In this document: piece after piece, positions 61,619 through 64,000 of the stretch
Numbering within the stretch: the first letter of the stretch is position 1
Layout of the letters: each line of letters begins with the position of its first letter
Source: Fasciola hepatica
Taxonomy: Eukaryota; Platyhelminthes; Trematoda; Plagiorchiida; Fasciolidae
Length of the DNA: 64,000 nucleotides
Direction of reading: 5' to 3'
NCBI GenBank assembly: GCA_948099385.1
Contig: CANUEZ040000156.1
Location: 1,426,001-1,490,000 of the forward strand
Position numbers and translations under genes: made by a program
Notes under the pieces: model-generated
What the model saw: the letters and a program-made list of their open reading frames with translations, nothing else
Told to the model about the DNA's origin: nothing
The model's database searches: none

Positions 61619-63541
61619 GATCAACATCCCCTGCAATCATGGACGCACGCCTGTAATCTTGCACACACGTACGCGGTTGAAGTTTGTCGTGCTTCGTATC
61701 CGAAAGCACTGACCAATCAGATCGTATCACGAGTTGCACGACCTTGCATGACTTAATCCGATTGTACAGTTGTCTTACGCTTCCGATTACATACATCGCC
61801 GACCCACGTATCTGCATACTTGTCTTCGTTTTCACATGTTCGCTTGTATGTCGCCACGGAATACACTTTTACCCATGCAAGTGCGTCTTTCTTCTGCCTA
61901 CTGAAGTGAGGGATACAACAGTACCAGTGAATGAATGACGTAAATACATATAGTGTCCATCTGTTGACGAGTCGTGTAGTCAGAGAATCACCCGCATGGA
62001 CTAAAATGAGAAAACGATAGCGCCGTATGGGACAAGAGAGCAATAATAAGAAAATAAGTGTTAATGGTAGTGATCACTGTCTGACCTATAAAGTTACAAT
62101 CTTCATTCACGGAAAGGTGCCGAAAGCTATGACTAACTGGAGAGGAAGACACTGGGTTTAATTTCTTGAATAAAACTGCTAAGTGAAATACAGAAAGAGA
62201 AACCGCAAAAGGTGCTAAAATGACAGTGTTGGCGCTCGAGATTCAATTAACTATGTATCGTTGTTTTAGGAATCATGCATGACGGGTAGCAGTCTGCTTT
62301 GTTTCAACTCCACCTGTTGTATCGCCAAACCACTTGAAGATCTTTCAGAAAAGCCAGGAGATGTTTTCAAATCTTGTACGTCCCTGATTTGCGGACTTGA
62401 ACACCTATCAGTCGAAATTTCGACTCATTCATTTCCGAGGTGTTGTGCTTAAGAAGTTCGAAGTTCATGGAAAAAATCACAGGTGAGCCTATAGATAATA
62501 GTCTACGCAAGAACTATTCCTCGTTGACGGCTGTCTTCTTACAAGTCATCCGCAAACTGCAAGTCTGAGTGCAAACTGTGATTTTAACTCTTCAACCTAG
62601 GTTGCGGACGGCACACGTGCCCCTTCAGGCTGTAACCCCACGGCGTTGTTCACATAAACGCTACATAATATAATACCCGTCTGTCAATAATGGTTGATTC
62701 TAAAAATTATTCATCCAGAAGGTGATAGAAATCTCAAAGACGGACATTTTCTGAGTCATTATATGCATCGTACTGTATGTTCGCCGGGTATCGGTACTCC
62801 CCTCGAGGTTTGCACTTCTATTCTCGCTACTTAAAACAGCAGCAGTAGTGATGGTAGCAGTAGTTTGATTTTACTGCTCATGATATTAGGCAAGAAAAAG
62901 TACTTTACATTGTCCGCCTGAGAAGACGGTAGAAGAAATCGTAAGTAACAAGTTAGACCTTCAGAAGGGCTGCATTTTACTGCCGAGTGGGCAAATAAAG
63001 CATCCCATGTAATCCGACAGCACCGTCAGTGGTATATAAAACAAAGTGCGCGTAAACTACTCAATTTGGTCGACTTTGCAGCACCTTGCATGAAACGCGG
63101 AAGTCAAATCACAATGTATGTATCATTTTCCCAGAGTTTGATATCCATCACCCATCTGTTTATGGCTCATTCTTGCCCATTCGTTTGGGTATCCAGAACG
63201 TGAGAAATCAATGAATCTAATTCGGTCGGGACAACCGTTGAAGGTTCACGGAATGCGGAAGTTCTCAGGTTGTTAATTTACAACATCAACATTGGTTGAG
63301 TAAGAACTCTTAGCGACAGCTGGAGAGATAACGGATCATTCTCGAAACACAACTCTTTATTCTCAAAAGTGACTTCAAGACAACTCAAAATAAAGGGACA
63401 CCGAATACTGTGTAATTAGCAATAAAATAGTACCATCTTTTTGTTTTCTGGTAACGTGGCAGGCATTGCCCTTCACTGAGTCAAAGGAATACATCCAATT
63501 TGAACATCTACGAACTTTTAGTTTTACGAGTTTTCACTTAC
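61619..63541. other. Intergenic, nothing recognised
   Basis: No gene, RNA or repeat supported; open frames at 61.6-62.0 kb overlap on both strands without motifs. Confidence 0.4.
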
Positions 63542-63817
63542 TGATTATAAAGCCGAACCAACTGATCACCCAGGACCCCCTTGAATAAACGCTGAACTCG
63601 GGTAACACATGCGTAATCTTCCTAACAAACGCCTTCAATCTGAGAAAGATTGATTCAACTTCTATTGGCGCATTTCGGTTCCATCTGGGGTATGTGCCAT
63701 CAAGCAGTGAATCTATTCTCTCGCACACCATTCTTACTGTTTTGATCTGCCTGTCCGGGAGGACATCCGGGTCTAGAGCTCTTAGCATAAGCCCTTTTTG
63801 TGCTACCTTTCCGTGGT
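63542..63817 (-). CDS. Candidate internal exon, unknown product
   Basis: The minus strand is open for 91 codons from a possible acceptor (aactcctgtaag) to a strong donor, ATCA|GTAAGT. It reads DHGKVAQKGLMLRALDPDVL, PDRQIKTVRMVCERIDSLLD, then NRNAPIEVESIFLRLKAFVR and KITHVLPEFSVYSRG. The first two-thirds is evenly charged and helical in character, much more protein-like than typical noise here. No family was recognised; a cytosolic helical-repeat type protein is only a guess. An earlier weak donor after LPEFS would shorten it. The acceptor is poor (little pyrimidine). Confidence 0.38.
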
Positions 63818-64000
63818 CTTACAGGAGTTTACTTGCACGTTGCTTTAGTGTTTCTCGGCCGACATTTTAAATAGGTACCGATTTTCCTTCTTACTTTTTT
63901 TCTGCTTCTCACTTTTTGTATTCGTTTACCTTTCCTTGTTCTTTTTCAGCTTGTAACCCTTGTTCGATCGCCGCGATCGGAACCGCATCACTCGGATGCC
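63818..64000. other. Window end, pyrimidine-rich plus strand
   Basis: The plus strand has a pyrimidine-rich run ending in a good acceptor (cttgttctttttcag, about 63936-63950) and open sequence to the window edge. A plus-strand exon could start here, but too little is visible to judge. Confidence 0.25.

Overview
The window is eukaryotic nuclear DNA, about 59% A+T by eye. It has no operons, ribosome-binding sites, rRNA or CRISPR arrays. It consists of long gene-poor stretches filled with broken transposable elements and microsatellites. The retroelement mix points to a flatworm, most likely a fluke: a degenerate RTE/SR2-like LINE, Jockey-like LINEs, Penelope-like elements with GIY-YIG ends, a Tc1 relic, and a tRNA-derived SINE carrying a hammerhead-ribozyme fold of the kind known from schistosome SM-alpha. 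That assignment is an inference; no species marker was seen.

Layout. 2.0-11.7 kb: a block of about 3.0 kb is present twice in direct orientation (2011-5033 and 6794-9819), almost identical by eye. Each copy contains the 3' end of an RTE-like LINE on the minus strand, and the second copy joins a longer LINE relic reaching 11.7 kb. 15.3-18.8 kb: a 610-bp repeat, distantly related to part of the 3-kb block, occurs twice and brackets an inverted pair of hammerhead SINE pieces. 20.5-21.7 kb: a minus-strand Jockey-like LINE relic. 36.9-37.8 kb: two phase-compatible exons of a secreted or membrane protein. 39.7 kb: a tRNA-like relic. 43.6-44.1 kb: a Penelope relic. 48.6-50.0 kb: three phase-compatible candidate exons of an unknown minus-strand gene. 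51.1-56.3 kb: a nested set in which a Penelope element is split by a Jockey-like LINE, itself split by a head-to-head pair of hammerhead SINEs. 58.0-59.0 kb: a Tc1 transposase relic with DD34E spacing. 63.5-63.8 kb: a candidate exon with a strong splice donor.

All recognised mobile elements carry stops, frameshifts or altered catalytic residues (YADD changed to YAGD, YTND and HMDS), so none looks autonomous. The 3-kb and 610-bp pairs are far better preserved than the LINEs around them and therefore record recent copying or gene conversion. In a 64-kb window of this composition about a dozen random open frames of 100 codons or more are expected, so length alone was not taken as evidence for a gene. 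The most interesting signal is the SINE family: three copies keep all hammerhead stems and core positions except G12, which is A in every copy.
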